A stretch of 64,000 nucleotides of DNA. Source: Roseateles sp. YR242 (GTDB lineage Bacteria > Pseudomonadota > Gammaproteobacteria > Burkholderiales > Burkholderiaceae_C). Below the pieces are notes generated by a model. It made no database searches. It was not told the DNA's origin and saw nothing but the letters and a program-made list of their open reading frames with translations. The stretch lies in NCBI RefSeq assembly GCF_900109745.1, contig NZ_FOAV01000003.1, positions 62,001 to 126,000 of the forward strand, in the 5' to 3' direction. Positions 25,319-34,528 of this stretch are shown one piece after another (position 1 is the stretch's first letter; each line of letters begins with the position of its first letter). A program made the position numbers and the translations under genes.

Positions 25319-27687
25319 GGGCTCACTCCCAGCAACTGGCGCAGCAACGGCAAGGGCAGCAGCGCGCGTGATTCCTCCCAGTCCACGGCGGCGGGGGTGC
25401 CGGCGCCATGGCCGCCCTTGCGGGCCGCACGCGCGCCCAGGTCCCGGCGCTCGCCGCTGTCGAAGCGGGCAAAGGTGCGCCGCACCAACGGCAGCACCCG
25501 CACGAAATGCTCCTCCGCCAGGCTGGACAGCCATTGGTCCACCAGTGGCCACACCCCGTCATGGTGCAGCAGCACCACGGCATTGCGATTCAGGAAGCCA
25601 TCCAGCCAGGCGGCCGCCTTGAGCGGTTCAGTCCCACTGCTGAGATGCAGGGAAAGCGCCCCGCCGGCCTGCGCCGCCGTGACCAGGCCCTCGTCCAGCA
25701 TGAGGCGGGTGCACAGGCCCTGCAGCAGCTCATGCGCGCCATCGCGATCCGACAGCAGGCCGATGGCCCGTTGCCACTGGCGGGAAGGCTCGGCCTGGCG
25801 GCCCGGGTCGCGCAACTTCACCGCTGCGTGGGCCGCCAGCAGGCGGTCACGCAGTTGCTCGGCGGCAGCGTCATCGATGGCGCTGCCCAGCAAGGGCAGG
25901 CCAATGGCCGCGCGCACGACCAGACCGTCAAACACCTGGCCCACCAACGCGGCGTCGGTCTGCCGCACATTCCCGTAGCGGAACACATTGGCCAGCGGCG
26001 GCAAGGCGGCCATGAGCTGGTCCGCATCCCCGGTGACGGCAGCGTGATCCTGCAAGGCCTGCGAAGCCACGGCCACGGCGGCTGGCAGGTCAGCCAGCAG
26101 CACCTGGTCCACCAGCGCCGCCAGCGTGCCGAGGTCGTGAGCGGACCGGCTGCGCTCGGCCACGCGCGCTGCGGCCGCCTGTGCCACGGTCTGACCATAG
26201 CGGCTGGCCTCGATCAGGCGCACCGCGAAACCCGGCTGCCATTGCAGCGTCCAGACCTCGTGGAAGGTGCCGCGCGACGAGCGCCCCACCTTCGCCAGCT
26301 CGCCCCATGGGAGGCCGAGCAGGGCCAGGCGGTGCAGCAGGTGGCTGCGGGCCAGGTCATTGGGCTGGCGCAGGTCCAGGTCGAGTGTTTTCTGGGCAGC
26401 CTCGGGCTTGAGGCGCAGGGTTTTCTGCCACTGCTCCAGGTCGCGCTGCAAGGGGACCTTCGGCACGCCGGCAGGCACCTGGCCCAGGCGGTCACCAATG
26501 ATCAGTTCATCGCGGATGAAGGTCAGCACGGCTTCGTCGCCCATCGTCATGACAGTGCGGGTGGCCTCGTGCAACTCTTCCAGGCCTGGCGCAGGCCGCT
26601 GGCGCAGCGCCGCCAGGGCGTCCGCCAACCGGGCGGCTTCGATCAGATGGGCGGAGGAACAGTCCAGCTCCCGTTCCCGCATCAGGCGCGCCACTCGGGC
26701 CAGCCAGCCCACGGCGCGAGGCAGGGGGGTCTGGCCGTCCGTGCTACTGCCGCTGCTGCGCCACAGGTGCTCATACCAGCCCGGTGAGTGGATGCCGGCG
26801 CCGTAACCACTGTCGAACGCCAGGTGGCGATAGGTCCACGGCACCCAGGTGCTGGTGACCTTGAGCTTGGGCAAGCCCTTGAGCAGCGTCTGGTCCGCCT
26901 TCGCGGTGACGTCGGCCTTGAGGCCGCCCAGATGCCAGGCCCCGCAGATGACGGCAATGGCCTGGAACCCTTCCTTGCGGGCGGCGCGGATGCACTGGCG
27001 CATGTGGGCCTCCCGCAGGGCCTCCATCCGGACGCGGCTTTCCGGCAGGCGGCCCTCATCGGGCAGCTCCGCGCGCAGGGTGGTCATGGCCTCCTCGATG
27101 GCGGCAAACAGCTCCTCGCCATCGCCACGCTCTTCCACCATGTGGTTCCACCATGCCTCGCCGTCGGCATAACCAGCGGCACGGGCGAGCCAGTCGAGGG
27201 GGTCGCTGCGGCGCTCGGCGTCTGCAGGCGCTGGGGTCGCCGACGATTCAGGTACAGGTCGGGGCGAGGGCGATGGAGACCCGTCATCGCCGTCCCCAGC
27301 AGGCGTCTCTTGGTTTTCGGCTTGTGCTTGCGCGATCCGCTCTCGCTCTTCGGCTTCCTTGCCGAGGGCGAGGCTGTGCGCCACGGGCAGATCGATGAAC
27401 CGCACCGTGGCGCCCGCGCCGGCCGCCCAGCGCAGCGCCTGCCACTCGGGCGAGAACTCGGCAAACGGGTGGTAGACGGCCCGGCCCGGTTCATCCACGC
27501 CATGGGTCAGCAAGGCGACCGGCGGCACCATCTCCGGCGCCAGCACGTCCGCCACCAGGCTGTCCGCTTCCGGCGCACCCTCGATCAGCACGCAGTCCGG
27601 CCGCAAGGTTTCGAGCGCGCGCAGCAGGCTGCGGGCGCAGCCCGGACCATGGTGGCGCACGCCGAAGAAGTGCAGTGTGTCGCCCAT
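25315..27687 (-). CDS. DUF5682 family protein
   Basis: 790 aa. The N-terminus HFFGVRHHGPGCARSLL with IEGAPE (Glu36-Glu40), then VRFIDLPVAHSLALG, is the mark of DUF5682. This arrangement (GxxHHGP followed by ExxPE) recalls the EreA/ChaN/TraB hydrolase fold, but that relation is my inference. A low-complexity insert at about 130-165 is followed by RMEALREAHMRQCIRAARKEGF and AVICGAWHLGGL, then a long helical C-terminus. It lies six bases after the MoxR gene and overlaps the VWA gene by four. Biochemical role unknown. Confidence 0.85.
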   Translation of the reverse strand: MGDTLHFFGVRHHGPGCARSLLRALETLRPDCVLIEGAPEADSLVADVLAPEMVPPVALLTHGVDEPGRAVYHPFAEFSPEWQALRWAAGAGATVRFIDLPVAHSLALGKEAEERERIAQAQAENQETPAGDGDDGSPSPSPRPVPESSATPAPADAERRSDPLDWLARAAGYADGEAWWNHMVEERGDGEELFAAIEEAMTTLRAELPDEGRLPESRVRMEALREAHMRQCIRAARKEGFQAIAVICGAWHLGGLKADVTAKADQTLLKGLPKLKVTSTWVPWTYRHLAFDSGYGAGIHSPGWYEHLWRSSGSSTDGQTPLPRAVGWLARVARLMRERELDCSSAHLIEAARLADALAALRQRPAPGLEELHEATRTVMTMGDEAVLTFIRDELIIGDRLGQVPAGVPKVPLQRDLEQWQKTLRLKPEAAQKTLDLDLRQPNDLARSHLLHRLALLGLPWGELAKVGRSSRGTFHEVWTLQWQPGFAVRLIEASRYGQTVAQAAAARVAERSRSAHDLGTLAALVDQVLLADLPAAVAVASQALQDHAAVTGDADQLMAALPPLANVFRYGNVRQTDAALVGQVFDGLVVRAAIGLPLLGSAIDDAAAEQLRDRLLAAHAAVKLRDPGRQAEPSRQWQRAIGLLSDRDGAHELLQGLCTRLMLDEGLVTAAQAGGALSLHLSSGTEPLKAAAWLDGFLNRNAVVLLHHDGVWPLVDQWLSSLAEEHFVRVLPLVRRTFARFDSGERRDLGARAARKGGHGAGTPAAVDWEESRALLPLPLLRQLLGVSP

Positions 27688-27693
27688 ATCCTC

Positions 27694-28785
27694 TCAGACC
27701 TGCTCGCGGCAGGCGCGGTAGAGGTCCTTCCAGTCGGCCCGTTCCTTCACCACCGTCTCCAGGTATTCGGTCCAGACCACCGGGTCCTGCACCGGGTCCT
27801 TCACCACGGCGCCCAGCAGGCCGGCCGCCATGTCACGCGGGCTCAACTGGCCATCGCCAAAGTGGCCGGCCAGCGCCATGCCGCTGTTGATGACCGAGAT
27901 GGCCTCGGCCGTGGACAGCGTGCCGCTGGGCGACTTGACCTGCGTCTTGCCGTCTTCGGTGCGGCCATTGCGCAGCTCACGGAAGATCTGCACCACACGC
28001 CTGACCTCCTTGAGCGCCGGTGGCTCGGCCGGCAGTTGCAGGGCCGCCCCCATCTCGGTCACCCGCTTCATGACGATGGAGACTTCCTCCTCCTCGGAGG
28101 CCGGCACCGGCAGCACGACCGTGTTGAAGCGACGCTTCAGCGCAGCGGAGAGTTCGTTGACGCCCTTGTCCCGGTTGTTGGCCGTGGCGATGACGCTGAA
28201 GCCGCGCACGGCCTGCACCTCGCTGCCAAGCTCCGGCACGGGAAGCGTCTTTTCCGACAGCACGGTGATCAGGGAATCCTGCACATCCGCCGGAATGCGG
28301 GTCAGCTCTTCCACCCGGGCGATCTTGCCGGCGCGCATCGCCTTCATCAGCGGGCTGGCCACCAGGGCCTGCTCGGACGGTCCGTTGGCCAGCAGCTGTG
28401 CGTAATTCCAGCCATAACGCAGCTGCTCTTCCCCGGTGCCGGCGGTGCCCTGGATCAGCAGGGTCGAATCCCCGCTGACGGCGGCCGCCAGATGCTCGGA
28501 GACCCAGGACTTGGCGGTTCCAGGCACCCCGTACAGCAGCAGGCCACGGTCGGTGGCCAGCGTGGCCACGGCAATCTCCATCAGGCGCGCATTGCCAATG
28601 TACTTCGGGCTGACCTGGAAGCCGTTGTCCAGCGTGCCGCCCATCAGGTAGCGCAACACGGCCCAGGGGGACAGGCGCCAGTTCTCCGGGCGCGGGCGCT
28701 GGTCCTGCCGTTGCAACTCGGCCAGTTCTTCGGCGAATTGCTGCTCGGCATGGCGGCGCAGCACGGGGGTGTTGGAAGTCGTCAT
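27694..28785 (-). CDS. MoxR-type AAA+ ATPase
   Basis: 363 aa. Walker A GVPGTAKSW (residues 86-94) and sensor 1 VIATANNRDKGVNELSAALKRRF are clear. The Walker B segment reads KIARVEELTRIP, so the usual hydrophobic-DE is replaced by Val-Glu-Glu; the catalytic Glu is probably kept. The start at 28785 (MTTSNTPVLRRHAEQQF) is chosen because it overlaps the DUF5691 stop as ATGA. MoxR ATPases remodel partner complexes together with VWA proteins, and one is encoded two genes downstream. Confidence 0.9.
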   Translation of the reverse strand: MTTSNTPVLRRHAEQQFAEELAELQRQDQRPRPENWRLSPWAVLRYLMGGTLDNGFQVSPKYIGNARLMEIAVATLATDRGLLLYGVPGTAKSWVSEHLAAAVSGDSTLLIQGTAGTGEEQLRYGWNYAQLLANGPSEQALVASPLMKAMRAGKIARVEELTRIPADVQDSLITVLSEKTLPVPELGSEVQAVRGFSVIATANNRDKGVNELSAALKRRFNTVVLPVPASEEEEVSIVMKRVTEMGAALQLPAEPPALKEVRRVVQIFRELRNGRTEDGKTQVKSPSGTLSTAEAISVINSGMALAGHFGDGQLSPRDMAAGLLGAVVKDPVQDPVVWTEYLETVVKERADWKDLYRACREQV

Positions 28786-30359
28786 GAGGTCCTCGATTTC
28801 AACCGGGGCAAGCTGAGAAATGCGCGACGCAAGGCGGCCACCTGGGTCACGGCGGTCATGGTGTCGGCGTGCGAGGCGGTCTCGCCGTCGCGCTGGATCT
28901 GGGCCACGGACGCAAAGGCGTCCAGGCTGTCGGGATGGATGACCGCGCAGAACTCGGGCAACAGCGGCCGCGCGCCGTAGTCGTCCTTCAGCTTGCCGTC
29001 GCGGGCCCGTGCCAGCACCAGCCGTGTCATCGCCTGCGACAGCGGCTGCCCCAGCGTGGCACCGTCCAGGCAGGCAGACAGCAGCACCACCAGTGGCAGT
29101 TTGGCTTCGTCGACATGCCGCTGCCAATGGCGTTCGCGCTGGTCCTGCGGCAGCCATTGCAGCAGTTGGGCGGACTTGGGCGACATCGGCGGCGCGTTGC
29201 CCGCCTGGTCATGCTGGAGGGTGCCCAGGATGGCTTCGGCCCAGATGGGCTCACGGGTGGCCGACAGCGAATCGAACCAGCCACGAGAGAGGGCCTCGGA
29301 CCAATCGGACTTGGCGGCCCAACTGAGCAGGTCGGCCACGGACAGGCCGGTGTGCTGCAGCCACCAGGCCAACGGCACCTGCCGCACCAGTTGGTACAAC
29401 CACCAGGCGCGTTCGCCCAGGCTGTCCTGCGCCGGGCGGGTGGCGATGATCTGGTCCGACTCCCAGTCCGGCGCGGTGGCGGTGGGCGCGTCCAGCACCC
29501 AGCGGCGGCCCAGGAGGCCCCGCTCCTGGCGGAGCAGCGCAGCGAGTCGGCCTTCCGCTCGGCGGGTGTGGGCGGCGCCCGGCACCAGCATCAGCAGGCG
29601 CACGGCCAGGTCGCGCACCTCACGGCTTCGATCAGCGCGGCATCGTTCAAGCAAAGGCTCATCGTCCGGGCCGATGGCGGTGTCCAGCACCGCCAGCAGA
29701 TCGGCGCGTTCCTTGGCCGGAAGTTCCGGCAGGCAGCGTTCCAGACGCTGGCGTGAAGCGGCCGGGTCGGCCTGACGTTCATGGCGGAGGAAGGCACGGC
29801 GCTGGTCCAGCGTGCCGTCGGTCCAGTGGCTTTCCTGCGGCTCGTCGCCGCTGGCGCCGGCAGCATAGCGCCAGGCCTCCTGTTGACTGGCCAGCCACAG
29901 GCCCCGCTCGCCCAGGGCCCCCAGCAAGGCTGGACGCAAGGCGACGGACCGGCGCCCGAGTTCCAGCGCCTGCGGCAGCAGCGCGGGCGGCAGGCGGTAG
30001 CCATGGTCACCGAGCGTGGTGAAGATCTGCTGATGCAGGCGGGCGGGCCCTTCCTGCAATGCCCAGTACAGCAGCGCATGCAGACCTTCGGGCGCGGCAG
30101 GCCGGTGGTCGTCCGGCGCGGACGCCGGCAATGCGGTGGTCCAGTCCGCCCCCCGCGCACCAGCGGACAGGCAAGGGGCCAGCACGGCGGCGGCGCGCAG
30201 CAACCTAACGGCAGGTGTGGCAGGTGTGGCGGGTGCGTCCACCGCGGCTACGGCCTGTGACACCAGCGCGCCTATCTCGCCGGGCCAATCCGGCAGCGCA
30301 CCGGCCTGACGTTCCGTCCCCACCATGATGGTGGGCAGCAGGGGTGTCCATGCGCTCAT
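28782..30359 (-). CDS. DUF5691 family protein
   Basis: 525 aa. It begins MSAWTPLLPTIMVGTERQ, the typical DUF5691 opening, and is made of helical repeats throughout (ALLYWALQEGPARLHQQIF, SREVRDLAVRLLMLVPG), suggesting a HEAT-like solenoid scaffold. No catalytic motif is seen. It overlaps both the micro-ORF upstream (four bases) and moxR downstream (four bases). A start 18 bp further upstream is possible, but 30359 matches the coupling pattern. Confidence 0.85.
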   Translation of the reverse strand: MSAWTPLLPTIMVGTERQAGALPDWPGEIGALVSQAVAAVDAPATPATPAVRLLRAAAVLAPCLSAGARGADWTTALPASAPDDHRPAAPEGLHALLYWALQEGPARLHQQIFTTLGDHGYRLPPALLPQALELGRRSVALRPALLGALGERGLWLASQQEAWRYAAGASGDEPQESHWTDGTLDQRRAFLRHERQADPAASRQRLERCLPELPAKERADLLAVLDTAIGPDDEPLLERCRADRSREVRDLAVRLLMLVPGAAHTRRAEGRLAALLRQERGLLGRRWVLDAPTATAPDWESDQIIATRPAQDSLGERAWWLYQLVRQVPLAWWLQHTGLSVADLLSWAAKSDWSEALSRGWFDSLSATREPIWAEAILGTLQHDQAGNAPPMSPKSAQLLQWLPQDQRERHWQRHVDEAKLPLVVLLSACLDGATLGQPLSQAMTRLVLARARDGKLKDDYGARPLLPEFCAVIHPDSLDAFASVAQIQRDGETASHADTMTAVTQVAALRRAFLSLPRLKSRTS

Positions 30360-30448
30360 CGCGAGTTCCCGGGGCACCTGGATGGATCGGTCATTTGGCG
30401 CAGCAGGCGCCTCAGGTGCTTCAAGCGTCTCAGGTTCATGGGGCTCAT
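30356..30448 (-). CDS. 30-residue basic micro-ORF coupled between SWIM and DUF5691 genes
   Basis: MSPMNLRRLKHLRRLLRQMT... of 30 residues, ending DPSRCPGNSR. Its ATG overlaps the SWIM stop (ATGA at 30445-30448), and its stop overlaps the DUF5691 start (ATGA at 30356-30359). The peptide is very basic and would form an amphipathic helix of LRRL repeats. It may be a real small partner protein or only a relay that carries ribosomes between the flanking genes. No family is known to me. Confidence 0.55.
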   Translation of the reverse strand: MSPMNLRRLKHLRRLLRQMTDPSRCPGNSR

Positions 30449-31881
30449 CCGTGGCTCCTCGTCCAGACGGGTGCGCGGTCGGTACCGGCCCAGGCGGTCA
30501 GAGGCTTGAACTGCTCGCCATCCCATTCGCCCATGACGGTCAGGGCATGGCCGCCGGACGCGGCCAGCAACAACCAGCGATCTTGTTCGCCGAGAGTGAG
30601 CGGCAAGGCCTGGCCCTGTGCCACCAGTTGGGTGCCGGCCTCCGTCACCAACGGCGTGGCGCTGGTCAGCACCAGCGGATGCAGCCATGAAAATGGGTTG
30701 GCCGCCACACGGCTGGCCATCGCGTGCCATTCTGCTTGCCAGGGATGCGCCTCGGCGAGCCCGCACGCCAGTTGGCCGGGCTCGACATTCATGGGCGCGA
30801 GGGCCAGCACATGGCCATCGTCGCCACGTTGCGCCACCAGCGCTCGCATCGGGCTGCCCCCCGGGAAGTACGCCAGCGTGGCCGGCACCACCGTGCCGGG
30901 GGACCACAGACCCGCAAAGCCCTTGCCGCCATGGGCATGCTCCAGCAACCACGCGCGCTGCCGCGTCAGCTCGCCTTGCAGCCAGACGCGGCGCTCCATC
31001 AATCGGCCGTCCCGTTCCTCGGTGATGTTGGCCAGGACGGCCCAGCGGTCTTCCACACGCTCGCCTGATGCGAGCACATCCGCCTGATCCAGCGGCCAGC
31101 CACAGAGCGTGCGGACATCCGCCTGGACGGACGCCGGCAAGGCGCTGCGCCGCGCGAGCGCCTCCGTGGCCAACTGCAGCAGGCCAAACCGGGCCAGCAA
31201 CCGCTCCGGCCAATCGGCGCCTTGCCGCCATACGTCCGCTGCGGCCTGGATGCGCTGACCAAGCCCGGGCGCCTGGGCGTCCACCATGCGGGCCGCCATG
31301 GTCCGCCATGCCTGGATGGCACTGGGGTCCAGCGCGCCGAAACCCCGCGCCACCTGGTCGCCCAGCCAGCGTTGCAATTCCTGGCCGGCCGCCTCGATGC
31401 GTTGCCAACGCTGGGCCTCGCGTTTCACGGAAGCGTCGCCTGGGGCGCCTTGTCCCGCACCAGCTTCACCGCCCTCGCCTGCCTCGCCCCGCGCAGCACG
31501 CGCTTCGGCACGGAGGGCCACATCGCGCTCGCGTTCTTCCTTCTTGTCCGCTCGCTCGGTGCGGGATGCCAGCCATTCACTCACCCAGGCGGGGGCATCG
31601 GTCGCGGTAAAGCTGGCGGCGTTCTGGGCACGCAGGAGCAGCAGTGCCAGGCCATGCTTGCAGGGGAACTTGCGGCTGGGGCAGGAGCATTTGAAGGCGG
31701 GCCCGCTCAGGTCCACCTGAGTCTGGTACGGCTTGGCCCCGCTGCCCTGGCATTCGCCCCAGGCGGCCGCATCATTGGCGCCCAGCAGCGGCCACTTGGC
31801 CGGCGAGGTCAGCCCCCGCGCCGCCTTGGCCGATGATTCGTCCGGCGCCAATGCCAGCACGCCCTCCATGGTCAGCGACAT
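30445..31881 (-). CDS. SWIM zinc-finger protein
   Basis: 478 aa. The SWIM motif CSCPSRKFPCKH places the metal ligands at Cys65, Cys67, Cys74 and His76 (CxC-x6-CxH). A helical Glu/Ala/Arg-rich segment follows, then a beta-rich C-terminal half. SWIM domains bind nucleic acid or protein. The start at 31881 (MSLTMEGVLALAPDE) is preferred over an upstream in-frame ATG because the family begins near that sequence. It is the first gene of the operon. The 356-bp divergent region upstream must hold the promoter. Confidence 0.88.
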   Translation of the reverse strand: MSLTMEGVLALAPDESSAKAARGLTSPAKWPLLGANDAAAWGECQGSGAKPYQTQVDLSGPAFKCSCPSRKFPCKHGLALLLLRAQNAASFTATDAPAWVSEWLASRTERADKKEERERDVALRAEARAARGEAGEGGEAGAGQGAPGDASVKREAQRWQRIEAAGQELQRWLGDQVARGFGALDPSAIQAWRTMAARMVDAQAPGLGQRIQAAADVWRQGADWPERLLARFGLLQLATEALARRSALPASVQADVRTLCGWPLDQADVLASGERVEDRWAVLANITEERDGRLMERRVWLQGELTRQRAWLLEHAHGGKGFAGLWSPGTVVPATLAYFPGGSPMRALVAQRGDDGHVLALAPMNVEPGQLACGLAEAHPWQAEWHAMASRVAANPFSWLHPLVLTSATPLVTEAGTQLVAQGQALPLTLGEQDRWLLLAASGGHALTVMGEWDGEQFKPLTAWAGTDRAPVWTRSHG

Positions 31882-32237
31882 GCTGCCCCGCTCCCGATTG
31901 ATCTTTTGAACCCGGCGCAGTCTAGCGAAGAACCATGACGGCTCCGAAGTGTCCAAAGTCGTGTCACGGCTGACGGCCCGCTCCGCACAGGTTGGGGCTT
32001 CCGCACCCGCATCGTGCAGTGCACGCTTCCCAGCCAGCCCCCCAAATCACGGGGGATTCACGCCGCCACTGCGGTCAAACCGCGACACATTTCTCGCAGG
32101 TGCACGAGTCTTTTGCAACGACCCTCCCAGACCGGCCAGCACTTGCGGACACTCGCGGGAATTGCGCCACGAGGGTCGGAATGGACCGGTCCTGCAGAGG
32201 TGCACAATCACCGCCTGCGCCTTGCGCCCCGTCTGCC
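31882..32237. other. Intergenic region between SWIM operon and lipoprotein gene
   Basis: 356 bp between divergent genes. It must hold both promoters, but I see no convincing -35/-10 pair or operator repeat. Open frames here are extensions of the flanking genes. Confidence 0.6.
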
Positions 32238-34112
32238 ATGCCTGATCACGCATTTGCTCGCCGTTCTTCGTCCCGCTCGTCGAGCGTGTCCTTGCTGGGC
32301 GCCCTCGCCTGTGCCTCGGCCCTGCTGACGGCCTGCGGCGGCGGCTCATCCGGATCCAATACCGATCCGGACGGCGTCGTGATCACCTTCGCCACCTTGG
32401 TGCGTGTGTCGGCGGAAGCTGCCGGTACCCAGTGCGCCAACGGCGGTGTGCGGGTCCAGTCGGGCATGGACATTGACTCGAACGGGGTCCTGGCGGATTC
32501 GGAAGTCTCGTCCACGCAGTACGTCTGCAATGGCGCCGATGGAAGCAACGGCAGCACGGGGTCCAATGGTCTTTCCACCCTGGTCCGCGTCCGCACCGAA
32601 GCGAGCGGCGCGCACTGCGCGCAGGGCGGCTCGGCCGTGCTGGCCGGCATGGACACCAACGGCAACGGCGTGCTGGAGGACAGCGAAGTCTCCAGCACCA
32701 GCTACGTCTGCACAGGCAGCAATGGTGCGACCGGCCCCACCGGCAGCACCGGTGCCAGCGGCAGCGCGGGGTATGACAGCCTGGTTTCGCTGTCCACCGA
32801 ATCGGCGGGCGCCAACTGCGCCTACGGCGGGCAGCGGCTGCAGTCCGGCCTGGACAGCAACCGCAATGGCGTGCTGGACATCACCGAGGTCCTGGCCACC
32901 TCGTTCATCTGCAGTGCGGCCCCGGCCGATACGCAATGGGTGAACGTGACCGGCACCGCCGTGCAGGCGGTGTCCAACACCGGATATCTCGCCAACGCCA
33001 GCGCCAATGTGGTCATCACCTTGCCGGCTTCTCCCACCATCGGCGACTGGGTCAAGGTGACGGGCGTGGGCACCGGCGGGTGGACCATTGCGCAGAACGC
33101 CGGCCAGCGCATCACCACCCGGGGGCTGCCCGGTGGCATGGACATCACCTGGACCGCCGAGGCGCTGACCGGCAACTGGGCGGCCGTGGCCATGTCTGCC
33201 GACGGCACGCGGCAGGTCGCGGCCACTTCAGGTGACCTCTATGTCTCCACTGACACGGGCGGCACCTGGGTGCAACGGCTGGCGGGCCAGCCCTGGAGCG
33301 GCGTTGCGAGCTCCTCCGACGGCATGAAGCTGGTGGCGGTGACCAATGGCGGGGCCATTTATCACTCCGCGGACGGCGGCCAGACCTGGTCCGACGACGG
33401 CACCGCCCGCGCGTGGAGCGCGGTGGCCAGCTCGGCCGACGGGCAACACCTGGTGGCTGTGGCCTACCTCGGCGCCATCTGGACCTCCGCCGATGGCGGG
33501 GCCAGCTGGAGCTCGCATGAAAGCAACCGTGCCTGGCGGGCAGTGAGCTCGTCCAGCGACGGGCGTGTGCTGGTGGCCGGCACCAATGGTGCGCAGCTGT
33601 ATGTCTCCACCGACTACGGCGCCACCTGGACCGCCCGTGCCAGTGGCCAGTACTGGTGGGGGCTGGCCTCGTCCGCCGATGGCCAACGGCTGTATGCAAG
33701 CGTGGACACCGGAACGATCTGGATGTCCAACGATTACGGCACCACCTGGGAGGCCCAGGGCACCAGCCGGGCGTGGCGTGGCATCACCACCTCGTCAGAT
33801 GGCCGCTTTGTGGTGGCCACCACCAGCGGCGGCACCGTCTATCAATCGACGGACAGCGGGACAACCTGGCAATCCAGCGCCGATGGCGGCGCATGGACGG
33901 CAGTGGCCAGCAGCAGTGACGGCCTGACCCTGCTGGCCAGCAAGTCTGGTGGCGCGCTGTACGGCGGCTCACGCCGCTCGTCCACCACCACCGGCGTGAC
34001 CGGCTCGGTCTCGGGCGGGCAGGAAGACGCGCTGCAGCTGCAGTATGTGGGTGGCGGCGTGTTCATGCCGATCAGCTATGTGTCGGCCAGCCTGATGTTC
34101 ACCGTGCGCTGA
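32238..34112 (+). CDS. Surface lipoprotein with DUF7151 repeats and Asp-box propeller
   Basis: 624 aa. Lipoprotein signal with lipobox LLTAC and Cys33 as lipidation site, then Gly/Ser. Three repeats of about 45 residues follow (VRVSAEAAGTQCANGG...DIDSNGVLADSEV, VRVRTEASGAHCAQGG..., VSLSTESAGANCAYGG...), each with a Cys pair and a DxNxNGVL loop that may bind Ca2+; these look like DUF7151. The C-terminal half has six Asp boxes (STDTGGTW, SADGGQTW, SADGGASW, STDYGATW, SNDYGTTW, STDSGTTW), as in sialidase or YCF48-like propellers. Ligand unknown; the catalytic residues of a sialidase are not recognised. Start 32238 gives a normal signal peptide. Confidence 0.82.
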   Translation: MPDHAFARRSSSRSSSVSLLGALACASALLTACGGGSSGSNTDPDGVVITFATLVRVSAEAAGTQCANGGVRVQSGMDIDSNGVLADSEVSSTQYVCNGADGSNGSTGSNGLSTLVRVRTEASGAHCAQGGSAVLAGMDTNGNGVLEDSEVSSTSYVCTGSNGATGPTGSTGASGSAGYDSLVSLSTESAGANCAYGGQRLQSGLDSNRNGVLDITEVLATSFICSAAPADTQWVNVTGTAVQAVSNTGYLANASANVVITLPASPTIGDWVKVTGVGTGGWTIAQNAGQRITTRGLPGGMDITWTAEALTGNWAAVAMSADGTRQVAATSGDLYVSTDTGGTWVQRLAGQPWSGVASSSDGMKLVAVTNGGAIYHSADGGQTWSDDGTARAWSAVASSADGQHLVAVAYLGAIWTSADGGASWSSHESNRAWRAVSSSSDGRVLVAGTNGAQLYVSTDYGATWTARASGQYWWGLASSADGQRLYASVDTGTIWMSNDYGTTWEAQGTSRAWRGITTSSDGRFVVATTSGGTVYQSTDSGTTWQSSADGGAWTAVASSSDGLTLLASKSGGALYGGSRRSSTTTGVTGSVSGGQEDALQLQYVGGGVFMPISYVSASLMFTVR

Positions 34113-34528
34113 CGGCGGAGCCACGGAGCACGGGGCACGGGGCACGGGGCACGGGCAGGCATTGAAACGGTATTTCGTCACGTTTGTGTCTGCATGTGAA
34201 CCCAACCACTATAGAACCACTTGAGACGGCACCCGATGGCCGGGGACGTGGCTGCTGATCCGCGAGCAGCAAGAAGCTAGTTGTTATTACGGTTCCTCAC
34301 CACGCGGACCCCACCCGGGCGGCGGGTCAGCGAACATGCCTGCGGCTCTTGAAGCCCGCACACCTCCCCGACAACAACCGAAGCGCACTCCCGACCGGGA
34401 CACAGGCGCACCGACCGCTTACCAGACCGTGCAACGCTGCCCCATGCAGGGGCCGGCGCGGCATTGTGCCGACACCGGGCAGGGGGGGTGCGGGTGACCT
34501 GGGCGTCATCATCAACAGCGGAGGACGC
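34113..34528. other. Intergenic region before the CBM2-peptidase gene
   Basis: 416 bp. It holds a short tandem repeat at its start, a small hairpin (GCTGCT...AGCAGC near 34250-34270) and, at the end, the strong SD GGAGGA before ATG 34529. I looked for a cyclic-di-GMP riboswitch and do not see one. The rest is unexplained. Confidence 0.5.
34128..34155. repeat. Four tandem copies of GCACGGG
   Basis: Four perfect 7-bp units directly after the lipoprotein stop codon, preceded by a mismatched unit. Confidence 0.9.

Noticed and set aside
31992-32237. N-terminal extension of the lipoprotein
   Set aside because: The lipobox and signal peptide require a start at 32238; the extension has no signal character.
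34113-34528. Riboswitch (cyclic-di-GMP type) before the CBM2-peptidase gene
   Set aside because: Some GGC and GGGGACG-like words are present but the conserved core and stems do not assemble.
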